The notes under the pieces are model-generated. The model was given only the letters and a program-made list of their open reading frames with translations. It ran no database searches and was not told the origin of the DNA. Below, in pieces: positions 44,404-53,555 of a stretch of 64,000 nucleotides of DNA. A program made the translations under genes and the position numbers. Positions within the stretch are counted from its first letter, which is position 1; every line of letters begins with the position of its first letter. This stretch comes from Pandoraea cepalis (GTDB lineage Bacteria > Pseudomonadota > Gammaproteobacteria > Burkholderiales > Burkholderiaceae), in NCBI RefSeq assembly GCF_902459665.1, contig NZ_CABPSL010000023.1, positions 1 through 64,000 on the forward strand, given 5' to 3'.

Positions 44404-45642
44404 ATGCCTAACGATGCCTCGCCCTCGCTTGCCGCACCGGTGGTGCCGCACGATACCGCCTACGCGAACCGCGCCCTGTGGGCGTCGGCCATCGGCTACG
44501 CCATGGACGGTTTCGATCTGCTGATCCTCGGCTTCATCCTGCCGGCCATTGCGGCCGATCTCGCGCTCACCGGCGCCCAATCGGGCGCGCTTGTCACCTG
44601 GACCCTCGTGGGCGCGGTCGTTGGCGGCATTGTCTTCGGCATGCTGTCCGATCGCTACGGGCGCGTGCGCGTGTTGTCGTGGACGATTCTGCTGTTCGCG
44701 GTGTTCACGGGCCTGTGCTCGCTTGCGCAGGGCTATTGGGATCTGCTGGCTTACCGGACGATTGCCGGTATCGGACTGGGCGGCGAGTTCGGCATCGGCA
44801 TGGCGCTCGCGGCGGAGGCTTGCCCGCCGGCGCGTCGTGCGCGGGCATCGTCGTTCGTGGGGCTGGGGTGGCAGGCCGGGGTGCTTGCCGCCGCGTTGCT
44901 CACGCCGTTGCTGCTGCCGCACATCGGCTGGCGTGGCATGTTCGCCGTCGGCCTGCTGCCGGCGGTCGTGTCGTTCATCATGCGTCGCGCGCTCGGCGAG
45001 CCCGAGATGTTCCTTGCACAACAGCGGCAGCCGCGCGAACACGCGCCGCTCAAGCTGCTGGTCAAAGACGGCACGACCACGCGCGCGAGCCTCGGCGTGG
45101 CGATTCTGTGCTCGGTACAGAACTTCGGCTACTACGGCCTGATGATCTGGATGCCCTCGTATCTGTCGAAGACGTTCGGTTACTCGCTCACCAAGTCGGC
45201 CATGTGGACGGCGGTGACGGTGCTGGGCATGGCATTCGGCATCTGGCTGTTCGGCCGGCTTGCAGACCGCTTCGGACGTCGGCCGACGTTCATCGGCTAC
45301 CAGATCGGCGCGGTCGTGATGGTGTTCGTCTACGCGCAATTGCACACGCCGTTCTCGCTGCTGATCGGCGGCGCGGCGATGGGCATGTTCGTGAACGGCA
45401 TGATCGGCGGCTACGGCGCGCTGATCTCGGAGCTGTACCCGACCGCGGCGCGTGCCACGGCGCAGAACGTGCTGTTCAACATCGGCCGTGCCGTCGGCGG
45501 TTTCGGGCCGCTCACCGTCGGTGCGCTGGCGGCGGCCTACTCGTTCAAGCTGGCGCTCGTCTTCCTCGCTAGCATTTATGTGCTCGATATTCTCGCCACG
45601 CTTTTCCTGATTCCGGAGCGTCGCGGCGAAGCGCTGTCCTAA
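44404..45642 (+). CDS. MFS transporter, aromatic acid:H+ symporter-like
   Basis: This 412-residue twelve-helix carrier has DGFDLLILGFILPAI in helix 1 (the acidic residue essential in PcaK/BenK), the loop motif GMLSDRYGRVRV, and GRLADRFGRRPTF after helix 8, all hallmarks of the AAHS group. Substrates of relatives are aromatic or short organic acids. It stands alone, convergent with nothing and divergent from pyrE, so context does not narrow the substrate. The start at 44404 is the first ATG that keeps the short polar N-terminus. Confidence 0.85.
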   Translation: MPNDASPSLAAPVVPHDTAYANRALWASAIGYAMDGFDLLILGFILPAIAADLALTGAQSGALVTWTLVGAVVGGIVFGMLSDRYGRVRVLSWTILLFAVFTGLCSLAQGYWDLLAYRTIAGIGLGGEFGIGMALAAEACPPARRARASSFVGLGWQAGVLAAALLTPLLLPHIGWRGMFAVGLLPAVVSFIMRRALGEPEMFLAQQRQPREHAPLKLLVKDGTTTRASLGVAILCSVQNFGYYGLMIWMPSYLSKTFGYSLTKSAMWTAVTVLGMAFGIWLFGRLADRFGRRPTFIGYQIGAVVMVFVYAQLHTPFSLLIGGAAMGMFVNGMIGGYGALISELYPTAARATAQNVLFNIGRAVGGFGPLTVGALAAAYSFKLALVFLASIYVLDILATLFLIPERRGEALS

Positions 45643-45956
45643 CCTCTGTTGCCCGCTACGCCGGCCGCGCAGGCAGCGTCGAGCTTTCGGCGCAAGGTGT
45701 ACACTTTGCGTCCTGCGGTGCATCCGGCGCACCGCAAGCCCCCACGGTCCGACGCGCGCGAGCGCGGCATGCAGGATCGGGGGACGCGCGGCGGCCATCA
45801 CGCTGCCGCGCGGTGAAGAACCCCGTCGACGACACAATCGCCGAATCCCTCCGGTTGGCTCTTCCCCCGCCGTGATCCGTCAAAAGACGGCTGAGTCCAC
45901 GCGCTGCCCGCATGCGGCACGGACCCGGCCGTCGCCCTGTTCTTAGGTATCGAGAT
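45643..45956 (+). other. Leader region of maeB
   Basis: This 314-bp gap before the malic enzyme gene is GC-rich in its second half and should contain the maeB promoter. GTGTACACTTTGCG (about 45697-45710) is the only AT-richer, partly palindromic spot (GTGTACAC). Nothing else is evident. Confidence 0.35.
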
Positions 45957-48236
45957 ATGGATGAACAACTGAAACAAAGCGCCCTGGCGTACCACGAGAA
46001 TCCGCGTCCGGGCAAAATCTCGGTGACGCCGACCAAGCCGCTGTCGAACCAGATCGATCTGTCGCTGGCCTACTCTCCCGGCGTGGCCTACGCCTGCGAG
46101 GCGATTGCCGAAGATCCGCTCGCTGCCAATCGCTACACGTCGCGCAGCAATCTCGTCGGTGTGATCACCAATGGCACGGCCGTGCTCGGCCTGGGCAACA
46201 TCGGTCCGCTCGCCGCCAAACCGGTGATGGAAGGCAAGGGCTGCCTGTTCAAGAAGTTCGCCGGTATCGATGTGTTCGACATCGAACTCGCCGAGCATGA
46301 CCCGGACAAGCTCGTTGAAGCGATCGCCATGCTCGAGCCGACGCTCGGCGGCATCAACCTCGAAGACATCAAGGCGCCCGAGTGCTTCTACATCGAGAAG
46401 AAGCTGCGCGAGCGCATGAAGATTCCCGTCTTCCACGACGATCAGCACGGCACCGCCATCATTGCCTCGGCCGCGATCCTCAACGGCCTGAAGGTCGTGG
46501 GCAAGGACATCGGCCGCGTCAAGCTGGTGTGCTCGGGCGCGGGCGCTGCCGCTATCGCCTGTCTGGACCTGCTCGTGAATCTCGGCCTGAAGAAGGAGAA
46601 CATTCTCGTTCTCGATTCGAAGGGCGTGATCCACACCGGCCGCGACAAGCTCGACGAGAGCAAGGCGCGCTACGCCGCGGCGACCGATGCCCGTACGCTG
46701 GCCGACGCGAGCAACGGGGCCGACGTCTTCCTCGGCTGCTCGACCGCCGGCGTGCTGACCGGCGACATGGTCAAGACCATGGGCACGAAGCCGCTGATTC
46801 TCGCGCTCGCCAACCCCGAGCCGGAAATCCGTCCGGAAATCGCGAAGGCTGCGCGTCCGGACTGCATCATCGCGACCGGCCGTTCGGACTACCCGAACCA
46901 GGTCAACAACGTGCTGTGCTTCCCGTTCATCTTCCGCGGTGCGCTCGACGTTGGTGCGACCACCATCACGGAAGAGATGAAGCTCGCCACCGTGCGCGCC
47001 ATCGCCGAGCTGGCGCAGGAAGAAGAGCAAAGCGAAGAAGTCGCGCGCGCCTATGAAGGCCAGTCGCTCGAATTCGGGCCGGAATACATCATTCCGAAGC
47101 CGTTCGATCCGCGCCTGATCATCAAGATCGCACCGGCCGTGGCGCAAGCCGCGATGGACTCGGGCGTGGCCACGCGTCCGATCGCGGACATGGACGCCTA
47201 CCGCGAGCAACTCGGCACGACCGTGTATCGCACCGGGTTCATCATGCGCCCGGTGTTCGCTGCCGCCCGTGCGCGCTTCGGTAACGACGCCGCGCGCATC
47301 GTGTTCGCCGAAGGGGAAGACGAGCGTGTGCTGCGCGCTGCCCAATTCGTGCTGGCCGAGCGCATCGCCAAACCGATCATCATCGGCCGTCCGGCCGTGG
47401 TGGAAATGCGCCTGCAGAAGATCGGCTCGAAGCTCAAGCCGGGCGTTGACTTCGAGATCGTGAATCCGGAAGACGACGCGCGTTATCAGCGTTGCTGGCA
47501 GGCGTATCACGACCTGGGTGCGCGTCACGGTGTGACGCCGGAAGTCGCCAAGGCCGCCATGCGCAAGGACAACACGCTGATTGGCGCGATCCTCGTGCAT
47601 CTGGGCGAAGCCGACGGCATGATCTGCGGCATGATCGATACGTACCACCGCCATCTGGATGTGGTCGATCAGGTGCTGGGCCGTGCCGCCGGTGTCGAGA
47701 ACTACGCGGCGATGAACCTGTTGATGCTCGAGAAGCGCAACCTGTTCATCAGCGACACCTACGTCAACGAGACGCCAACCTCGGAGCAGCTCGCCGAGAT
47801 GACCGTGCTCGCCGCGAAGGAAATCGAGCGCTTCGGCATCGCCCCGAAGGTGGCGCTGCTCTCGAACTCGAACTTCGGTAGCGTGAAGTCGGCTTCGGCA
47901 CAACGCATGGCCCGCGCCTGCGAACTGCTCGCCAAGCGTGCACCGTCGCTGGAAGTCGACGGTGAAATGCACGGCGACGCCGCGCTGTCGGAGGCGGTGC
48001 GTCGTGCCGCGTATCCGGCGTCGCGTCTGACGGGCGAAGCGAACCTGCTCATCATGCCGAACGTGGAAGCGGCCAACATCACGTACAACCTGCTCAAGAT
48101 GACGGGCGGCGAAGGCGTGACGGTGGGCCCGTTCCTGCTCGGCTGCGCCAAGCCGGTTCACATCCTGACGCCGGCCGCCACGGTGCGCCGCATCATCAAC
48201 ATGACGGCCGTTGCCGCGGCCAACGTCACCCGTTGA
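45957..48236 (+). CDS. maeB: NADP-dependent malic enzyme with phosphotransacetylase domain
   Basis: This 759-residue cytoplasmic enzyme oxidatively decarboxylates malate to pyruvate with NADP+. The malic domain spans about residues 1-160 ([33 protein letters not shown] holds the metal and catalytic residues) and the NAD(P)-binding domain about 165-430 ([17 protein letters not shown]). A C-terminal phosphate acetyl/butyryl transferase-like domain runs from about 440 to the end ([27 protein letters not shown]), which in the family senses acetyl-CoA rather than catalyses. Length and order are standard for bacterial MaeB. The ATG at 45957 gives the usual [13 protein letters not shown] start. A strong terminator follows. 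Confidence 0.95.
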   Translation: MDEQLKQSALAYHENPRPGKISVTPTKPLSNQIDLSLAYSPGVAYACEAIAEDPLAANRYTSRSNLVGVITNGTAVLGLGNIGPLAAKPVMEGKGCLFKKFAGIDVFDIELAEHDPDKLVEAIAMLEPTLGGINLEDIKAPECFYIEKKLRERMKIPVFHDDQHGTAIIASAAILNGLKVVGKDIGRVKLVCSGAGAAAIACLDLLVNLGLKKENILVLDSKGVIHTGRDKLDESKARYAAATDARTLADASNGADVFLGCSTAGVLTGDMVKTMGTKPLILALANPEPEIRPEIAKAARPDCIIATGRSDYPNQVNNVLCFPFIFRGALDVGATTITEEMKLATVRAIAELAQEEEQSEEVARAYEGQSLEFGPEYIIPKPFDPRLIIKIAPAVAQAAMDSGVATRPIADMDAYREQLGTTVYRTGFIMRPVFAAARARFGNDAARIVFAEGEDERVLRAAQFVLAERIAKPIIIGRPAVVEMRLQKIGSKLKPGVDFEIVNPEDDARYQRCWQAYHDLGARHGVTPEVAKAAMRKDNTLIGAILVHLGEADGMICGMIDTYHRHLDVVDQVLGRAAGVENYAAMNLLMLEKRNLFISDTYVNETPTSEQLAEMTVLAAKEIERFGIAPKVALLSNSNFGSVKSASAQRMARACELLAKRAPSLEVDGEMHGDAALSEAVRRAAYPASRLTGEANLLIMPNVEAANITYNLLKMTGGEGVTVGPFLLGCAKPVHILTPAATVRRIINMTAVAAANVTR

Positions 48237-48307
48237 GTGTCAGGACGGATGTGCCGCCGCCGATGTTGCGGCGTGCATGTCCGTCGACGGTGCGCTAGCG
48301 CATAAAG

Positions 48308-48345
48308 AAACCCCGCCAGATGCTCACGCGCTGGCGGGGTTTTTA
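48308..48345. terminator. Bidirectional rho-independent terminator
   Basis: AAACCCCGCCAG (48308-48319) pairs perfectly with CTGGCGGGGTTT (48331-48342) around an 11-nt loop, with a T-run on the right and A residues on the left. It separates the convergent maeB and indolepyruvate oxidoreductase genes. Confidence 0.92.
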
Positions 48346-48373
48346 TTGGACTGACGGGTGACGTGTCAGCGCA

Positions 48374-51300
48374 TCAGGCGGCCACGCGATGCGAATCGCC
48401 CTCGCGGAACTGCGTGAGCAACTTCGTCCACTTGATGCGCGTGGCGGCGAGGTTCTGCTCCTTGACGTGCCCGAAGCCGCGAATCTCCTGCGGCAGCTCG
48501 GCCAATTGCACGGCCAGCGACAGGTTGTGCTCGCCCAGACGCGACAACACCTCGTTGACCAGCGTCTCGTACTCGCCGATCAGTGCGCGCTCCATGCGAC
48601 GCTCCTGCGTCCGGCCGAAGATGTCGAACGGCCCGCCGCGCAGCCCCTTGAACCTGGCGAGCACGCCGAACGCCTTCATCATCCACGCGCCGTACGCCTG
48701 CTTGATGAGATGCCCCTTGTCATCATGCTTGGCCAACGACGGCGGCGCGAGATGGAAGCGCAGCGTGAAGTCGCCTTCAAACTGCTCGTTGAGCTTCTTC
48801 ATGAACGCCGGGTCGGTGTACAGACGCGCGACTTCGTACTCGTCCTTGTAGGCCATGAGCTTGTAGAGCGCCCGGGCGACCGCTTCGGTGAGCGGCATGG
48901 GCATGCCCTCAGGCGTCAGCGCGGCCTCGGTCGTGCGCACACGATCCACCGTCTGCTTGAAGCGCTCGGCGTAGGCGCGATCCTGATATGCCACGAGTTG
49001 GTCGTAGCGACGCTCGATCAACCGGTCGAGCGCGCGCGGCGTGTGCAGCGTGATCAGCTTGCCACCGGCGGCCGCCGGCTCCGGCGCCTCGTTCTGTTGC
49101 GCGAGCTTGCGCACGCTCGCCAGATCGTGCGCGGCACGACGTCCCCATTCGAACGCCTGCTTGTTCTTCTCGACGGCCACCCCGTTGAGCTCGATGGCGC
49201 GCGTGAGCGCAGCGTACGAGAGCGGTACCCAGCCCTTCTGCCATGCGTAGCCCAACACGAATGGGTTCGTGTAGATGGTGTCACCGAGCAGTCGCAGCGA
49301 GAGGTGATTGGCGTCGACGAAGTCAACGTTTTCACCGGCAGCCGCGCGGATGTCGTGCTCCGTGCTCGTGCCGGGGAAGCGCCAGTTCGGATTGCGGATG
49401 AAGTCGGCCGTCGGCGTATGCGCGCTGTTGACCACGATGTTCGTCACGCCGTGCTGCACGCGTGAGAGCGTGTCGTCGCTCGCGGTCGTGATGGCGTCGC
49501 AGCCGATGACGACGCGGGCGTCGCCCATGGCGATGCGCGTGGCATGAATGTCTTCCGGCTGCAGAGCGATCTGCACGTGGCTCGTCACCGCGCCGCCCTT
49601 CTGGGCGAGGCCGGTCACGTCGAGCGTGGTGACGCCCTTGTTCTCGAGGTGCGCGGCCATGCCGAGCAACGCGCCAATGGTCACCACGCCCGTGCCGCCC
49701 ACCCCCGTCACGAGAATGCCGTACGGACGTGCGATGGCGGGCAGCGCCGGTTCCGGCAGCGGTGGCAGCTCGCTGCTGTCGACCTGCGCCGTCTTGGGCT
49801 TGCGCAACTGACCGCCTTCGACCGTCACGAAGCTCGGGCAGAAGCCGTTCAGGCACGAGTAGTCCTTGTTGCACGTCGACTGATTGATCTGACGCTTCGT
49901 GCCGAATTCCGTCTCCAGCGGCTCGACCGAGAGGCAGTTCGACTTCACCGAGCAGTCGCCGCAACCTTCGCAGACCGCTTCGTTGATCACCACGCGCTTT
50001 GCCGGATCGGGGAATGCACCGCGTTTGCGACGGCGGCGCTTCTCGGTGGCGCACGTCTGGTCGTAGATCAGGATCGACGTGCCCTTGACCAGACGCAGTT
50101 CGCGCTGCACGCGGTCGAGGTCGTTGCGGTGGTAAACCGGCACATCGCCGACGAGCTTCACGCCGTCGTACTTCTCGGGCTCGTCCGTCACGATGACGAT
50201 CTTTGTAGCGCCTTCGGCATCCACCTGCGCCACGATCTGCGGCACCGTCAGCGTGCCGTCGACCGGCTGGCCGCCGGTCATGGCGACCGCGTCGTTGTAC
50301 AGGATCTTGTAGGTGATGTTGACCTTCGACGAGATCGCCGCGCGAATCGCGAGCAGGCCCGAGTGGAAGTACGTACCGTCGCCCAGATTGGCGAAGATAT
50401 GCTCGTCGCACGAGAACGGTGCCTGACCGATCCAGGGCACGCCTTCACCGCCCATCTGCGAGAACGTGTCGGTGCGCCGATCCATCCACACGGTCATGTA
50501 GTGACAGCCGATGCCGGCGATGGCGCGCGAGCCTTCGGGCACGTTGGTCGACGTGTTGTGCGGACAACCCGAGCAGAACCACGGCTTGCGCTCGACGGCC
50601 ACGCGCGGCTTGGCGAGGGCTTGCTCCTTCGCGTCGATCACGCGCAGGCGGGCCGCGATGCGTTCGCGCACGTCGCTCGGCAACTCGAACTTTTCCAGAC
50701 GCGTGGCAATCGCCTTGGCGATCAGCGCGGGGGAGAGTTCGTAGTGGGCGGGCAGCAGCCAGTTGGCCATCGGCACCGACCATTCGCCGCCGGCGCCGTC
50801 CTTTTCGTCGAACTTGCCATACACGCGCGGGCGCACGTCGTCGCGCCAGTTGTACAGTTCTTCCTTGATCGCGTATTCGAGGATCTGGCGCTTTTCCTCG
50901 ACCACGAGAATTTCCTGGAGCCCTTGTGCGAACGCGCGCGCACCCTGCGCTTCGAGCGGCCACACACAGCCCACCTTGTACAGACGAATGCCGATGCGCT
51001 GACACGTGGCTTCGTCCAGCCCCAGATCGGCGAGCGCCTGACAGACGTCGAGATACGCCTTGCCGCCGGTCATGATGCCGAAGCGCGCATGGGGCGAATC
51101 GATCATTACGCGGTCGAGCTTGTTGGCGCGCACGTACGCAAGGCCCGCGTACCACTTGTAGTCGAGCAAACGCGCTTCCTGCACCAGCGGCGGGTCGGGC
51201 CAGCGAATGTTCAGGCCGTCGGGCGGCATGATGAAGTCGTCCGGCAGGTGGATGTCGACGTTGTGCGGATCGATCATCACCGAGGCCGACGACTCGACCA

Positions 51301-51940
51301 CGTCCGTCACGCATTTCATCGCGACCCACAGGCCCGAGTAACGGCTCATGGCCCAGCCATGCAGGCCGTAATCGAGATACTCCTGCACGTTCGACGGATA
51401 CAGCACGGGAATGCCGGCGGCCTTGAAGACGTGCTCGGACTGGTGCGCGAGGGTGGAGGACTTGGCCGCGTGGTCGTCGCCCGCGAGCACCAGCACGCCG
51501 CCGTGCTTCGACGAGCCGGCCGAGTTGCCGTGCTTGAGCACGTCCATCGAGCGGTCGACGCCGGGGCCCTTGCCATACCACATGGAGAACACGCCGTCGT
51601 ACTTGGCGGGGTACAGGTTGACCTGCTGCGACCCCCACACGGCGGTCGCCGCGAGATCTTCATTCAAGCCGGGCTGAAAAACGACATGGTGGCTGGCGAG
51701 GTGCTGCTTCGCTTTCCATAGCGACAGATCCAGCCCGCCCAGCGGCGAGCCGCGATAGCCCGATATGAAGCCTGCGGTGTTGAGTCCGGCCGCGGCATCG
51801 CGCGCCTGCTGCAACATCGGAAGCCGGACCAGGGCCTGAATGCCGCTCATGTAGGCGCGACCGCGCTCGAGCGTGTATTTGTCGTCGAGCGTGACCGATT
51901 CCAGTGCGGCCAGCAAGCTCGGATTGACGGGGGCGTTCAT
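48374..51940 (-). CDS. Indolepyruvate:ferredoxin oxidoreductase, fused IorA-IorB type
   Basis: This very large (1,188-residue) thiamine-diphosphate enzyme oxidatively decarboxylates aryl 2-oxo acids such as indolepyruvate or phenylpyruvate to the acyl-CoA. Parts in order are a pyrimidine-binding domain (about 25-240; SGYRGSPLGGLDL), a TPP domain (about 440-600; FANLGDGTYFHSG), a cysteine-rich iron-sulfur region (CEGCGDCSVKSNC and CNKDYSCLNGFCPS, about 660-715), and a gamma-type domain from about 745 (GVGGTGVVTIGALLGMAAH; GLAQKGGAVTSH). A C-terminal DUF6537-type region covers the last 250 residues. Single-chain fusions like this are typical of Burkholderiales and rhizobia. With paa genes in the same window, phenylacetyl-CoA formation from phenylalanine is a plausible role, by inference. 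Confidence 0.9.
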   Translation of the reverse strand: MNAPVNPSLLAALESVTLDDKYTLERGRAYMSGIQALVRLPMLQQARDAAAGLNTAGFISGYRGSPLGGLDLSLWKAKQHLASHHVVFQPGLNEDLAATAVWGSQQVNLYPAKYDGVFSMWYGKGPGVDRSMDVLKHGNSAGSSKHGGVLVLAGDDHAAKSSTLAHQSEHVFKAAGIPVLYPSNVQEYLDYGLHGWAMSRYSGLWVAMKCVTDVVESSASVMIDPHNVDIHLPDDFIMPPDGLNIRWPDPPLVQEARLLDYKWYAGLAYVRANKLDRVMIDSPHARFGIMTGGKAYLDVCQALADLGLDEATCQRIGIRLYKVGCVWPLEAQGARAFAQGLQEILVVEEKRQILEYAIKEELYNWRDDVRPRVYGKFDEKDGAGGEWSVPMANWLLPAHYELSPALIAKAIATRLEKFELPSDVRERIAARLRVIDAKEQALAKPRVAVERKPWFCSGCPHNTSTNVPEGSRAIAGIGCHYMTVWMDRRTDTFSQMGGEGVPWIGQAPFSCDEHIFANLGDGTYFHSGLLAIRAAISSKVNITYKILYNDAVAMTGGQPVDGTLTVPQIVAQVDAEGATKIVIVTDEPEKYDGVKLVGDVPVYHRNDLDRVQRELRLVKGTSILIYDQTCATEKRRRRKRGAFPDPAKRVVINEAVCEGCGDCSVKSNCLSVEPLETEFGTKRQINQSTCNKDYSCLNGFCPSFVTVEGGQLRKPKTAQVDSSELPPLPEPALPAIARPYGILVTGVGGTGVVTIGALLGMAAHLENKGVTTLDVTGLAQKGGAVTSHVQIALQPEDIHATRIAMGDARVVIGCDAITTASDDTLSRVQHGVTNIVVNSAHTPTADFIRNPNWRFPGTSTEHDIRAAAGENVDFVDANHLSLRLLGDTIYTNPFVLGYAWQKGWVPLSYAALTRAIELNGVAVEKNKQAFEWGRRAAHDLASVRKLAQQNEAPEPAAAGGKLITLHTPRALDRLIERRYDQLVAYQDRAYAERFKQTVDRVRTTEAALTPEGMPMPLTEAVARALYKLMAYKDEYEVARLYTDPAFMKKLNEQFEGDFTLRFHLAPPSLAKHDDKGHLIKQAYGAWMMKAFGVLARFKGLRGGPFDIFGRTQERRMERALIGEYETLVNEVLSRLGEHNLSLAVQLAELPQEIRGFGHVKEQNLAATRIKWTKLLTQFREGDSHRVAA

Positions 51941-52536
51941 GGGGTGTGCTCCTCACTCTCACTGATTTTGGGATCGCCAAAACTTCCTGCCCCTCCCGCT
52001 CTCGTGAAGCAGGACGGCAGCGGTGAATGCCGGCCTCTGATTGTTCCGTGCCCGGGGACTCACTTGCGTGATGCCACCAGGCGAGCGGGGGCCTTTTTTG
52101 TATTGCGCTCACCGGTCGAACTCATGGTAGCACCGGTGTCATGGCATTGCCTGACGGGGACGGTGACGTCTCATCGGTGACCGATCCAGCGAAGTATAAC
52201 GATCATTGTGACGTTTACGTAAACGTCAGATAGCTCTCGTATACCCTCGTCGATGGGGTGGGTGTGCCGTGCCTCGTCGTGTCCACCGATGCGGCATCGC
52301 GACGACGGGCGGTTTTCGGATTTCACTTCGAAATGGCGCGATTGTGTCGCGATGATGTCGGCAACCGTACGCTTGTCAGCATCTTCTGACGCGCGGGTAA
52401 CAACGTGTAACGGTTGGCGGCGGGAGGGAACGGCGCGGGCAGAATGGTTACTAACGCTTTACCCGACACGTTGGGTACGTACTTTGCGCACAATCAGTGC
52501 GCGTTGCAATGCCGCAATACGTAAGAAGGAGTCACT
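51941..52536. other. Long intergenic region upstream of the indolepyruvate oxidoreductase and a small exported protein
   Basis: This 596-bp gap lies between divergent genes. On the minus strand the 150 bases before the oxidoreductase start are GC-rich and could fold into a structured leader. Short frames there (such as 52125-52060 on the minus strand) lack ribosome sites. Around 52195-52235 ATAACG, TGACGTTTACGTAAACGTCA forms an almost perfect palindrome (TGACGTTTACGTAAACGTCA, about 52208-52227), a strong candidate operator. Confidence 0.55.
52208..52227. promoter_or_regulatory. 20-bp perfect palindrome, candidate operator
   Basis: TGACGTTTACGTAAACGTCA reads identically on both strands. The core TTTACGTAAAC with TGACGT arms is typical of operators for TetR/FadR-type or QsvR-like regulators; TTGACGT/TTTACGTAAACGT-like sites are known for the LiuR/PsrA class in proteobacteria. 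It lies about 270 bp upstream of the indolepyruvate oxidoreductase start and 310 bp upstream of the small exported protein gene. MerR-type LiuR regulators act on branched-chain amino acid genes, which would suit an amino-acid-derived 2-oxo acid oxidoreductase. Regulator identity is inferred. Confidence 0.6.
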
Positions 52537-52776
52537 GTGAATCAACGAAACATCGCCAAATTCCTGTTGGTTTCCGCTTCGTTTCTGACCCTGGAAGTGA
52601 GCGTCGCTCGCGCCGACGAAATGGCGCGCGACACGACGGCCGAACCCATTCCGATCGTTTCCCCGGTTTCCCCGGTGGCCCCGATCACGCAGCCGCGCTC
52701 CACGCAATCGCCGCAGCGTTACGAAGGCCCGCTCGACCAGCGCACGATCGATCCGCGAGAATTCCAGCGTCGCTGA
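52537..52776 (+). CDS. Small exported protein of unknown function
   Basis: This 79-residue protein starts at a GTG preceded by AAGAAGGAG (52523-52531). The first 26 residues form a signal peptide (NIAKFLLVSASFLTLEVSVARA|DE). The mature part is about 53 residues, rich in Pro, Ser and Thr with a short VSPVSPVAPI repeat, and lacks cysteine or a lipobox, so it should be a small periplasmic or secreted polypeptide. A strong terminator follows, which supports a real monocistronic gene. I know of no function. Confidence 0.7.
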   Translation: MNQRNIAKFLLVSASFLTLEVSVARADEMARDTTAEPIPIVSPVSPVAPITQPRSTQSPQRYEGPLDQRTIDPREFQRR

Positions 52777-52832
52777 GGCGACCCGATGTCCCACAGGCGT
52801 CGCCCACCAGCGATGCGCCCCGACACCCCAAG

Positions 52833-52862
52833 GCGCCACCTCACCCGGTGGCGCTTTTTTTT
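52833..52862 (+). terminator. Rho-independent terminator of the small exported protein gene
   Basis: GCGCCACC (52833-52840) pairs perfectly with GGTGGCGC (52847-52854) around a 6-nt loop, followed by eight T residues. Confidence 0.95.
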
Positions 52863-52937
52863 GTCCCGAGTGCCTTTGCTGTAATCTCCCGTAATCATCG
52901 AATCAGGGAGATGGATTCCTTGAGATTGGAATCAAGC

Positions 52938-52965
52938 GCAATAATATTGCGAACTAGTAGCAATA
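52938..52965. promoter_or_regulatory. Lrp-type autoregulatory operator
   Basis: A perfect 13-bp palindrome, GCAATA-A-TATTGC (52938-52950), is followed 9 bp later by another GCAATA (52960-52965), just upstream of the Lrp-family gene at 52978. Repeated palindromic half-sites beside the regulator gene are typical of Lrp/AsnC autoregulation. Confidence 0.6.
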
Positions 52966-52977
52966 ACGGGGAATAAT

Positions 52978-53466
52978 GTGCCAAAACTCGAACTGGACAA
53001 GATCGATCGCCGCATTCTCGCCTTGCTTCAAAGCAATGGCCGGCTGTCCAATCTCGAAATCGCAGAGCAGGTGAGACTCTCGCCGAGCCCATGCCTGCGA
53101 CGCATTCGTCGCCTCGAGGAAGCGGGCGTCATTCGCGGCTATGTCGCCTTGCTGGAGCCCACGCGCATCGGCCTCGGCCTGCTGGCCTACGTCAATGTAC
53201 GGCTAGACAAGCGCCATCCTGGCGATGGGCAGGGTGGCTCGGTCATCGAACACTTCCGCGCCGTGGTCGATACCTGGACGGAGGTCGTCGGCTGCTATGC
53301 GATGGCTGGCGACATGGACTACCTGCTGCGCGTGCACGTGCGCGACATGGCGCACTTCTCGCGCTTCATGCAGGCGCAGTTGCTCGTGCATCCGAGCGTG
53401 GTCGACGTCAAAACAAGTTTCGTCCTCGATCAGCTCAAGGAGACGACAGCGCTGCCGCTTCCGTAA
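52978..53466 (+). CDS. Lrp/AsnC-family transcriptional regulator
   Basis: This 162-residue regulator has a winged helix-turn-helix at residues 1-60 (LDKIDRRILALLQSNGRLSNLEIAEQVRLSPSPCLRRIRRLE is the classical Lrp form) and a RAM ligand-binding domain from about 70 to 150 (VVGCYAMAGDMDYLLRVHV holds the effector-site glycine and Asp-Met-Asp-Tyr segment). It starts at a GTG at 52978. An 11-residue insertion (RHPGDGQGGS) in the first strand pair of the RAM domain is slightly unusual. Lrp proteins bind amino acids; the ligand and targets here are unknown. The palindrome directly upstream suggests autoregulation. Confidence 0.92.
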   Translation: MPKLELDKIDRRILALLQSNGRLSNLEIAEQVRLSPSPCLRRIRRLEEAGVIRGYVALLEPTRIGLGLLAYVNVRLDKRHPGDGQGGSVIEHFRAVVDTWTEVVGCYAMAGDMDYLLRVHVRDMAHFSRFMQAQLLVHPSVVDVKTSFVLDQLKETTALPLP

Positions 53467-53500
53467 ATCGGCGGTGGTCGCTATTCTGACGCAAACAAAA

Positions 53501-53531
53501 AGCCCGGCCAACTGACCGGGTTTCGTTTTTT
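53501..53531 (+). terminator. Rho-independent terminator after the Lrp gene
   Basis: A short stem with CCCGG (53503-53507) and CCGGG (53516-53520) is extended by flanking A and T residues and followed by TTTCGTTTTTT. It lies between the Lrp gene and the convergent GNAT gene. Confidence 0.65.
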
Positions 53532-53555
53532 CGGGAGGGGGTGTGGATGCGCGGC

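Noticed and set aside
52060-52125. A 21-codon frame on the minus strand upstream of the indolepyruvate oxidoreductase, considered as an attenuator peptide.
   Set aside because: It lacks a ribosome-binding site and has no run of Trp, Phe or Tyr codons. A longer overlapping frame has a Trp pair but also no start signal.
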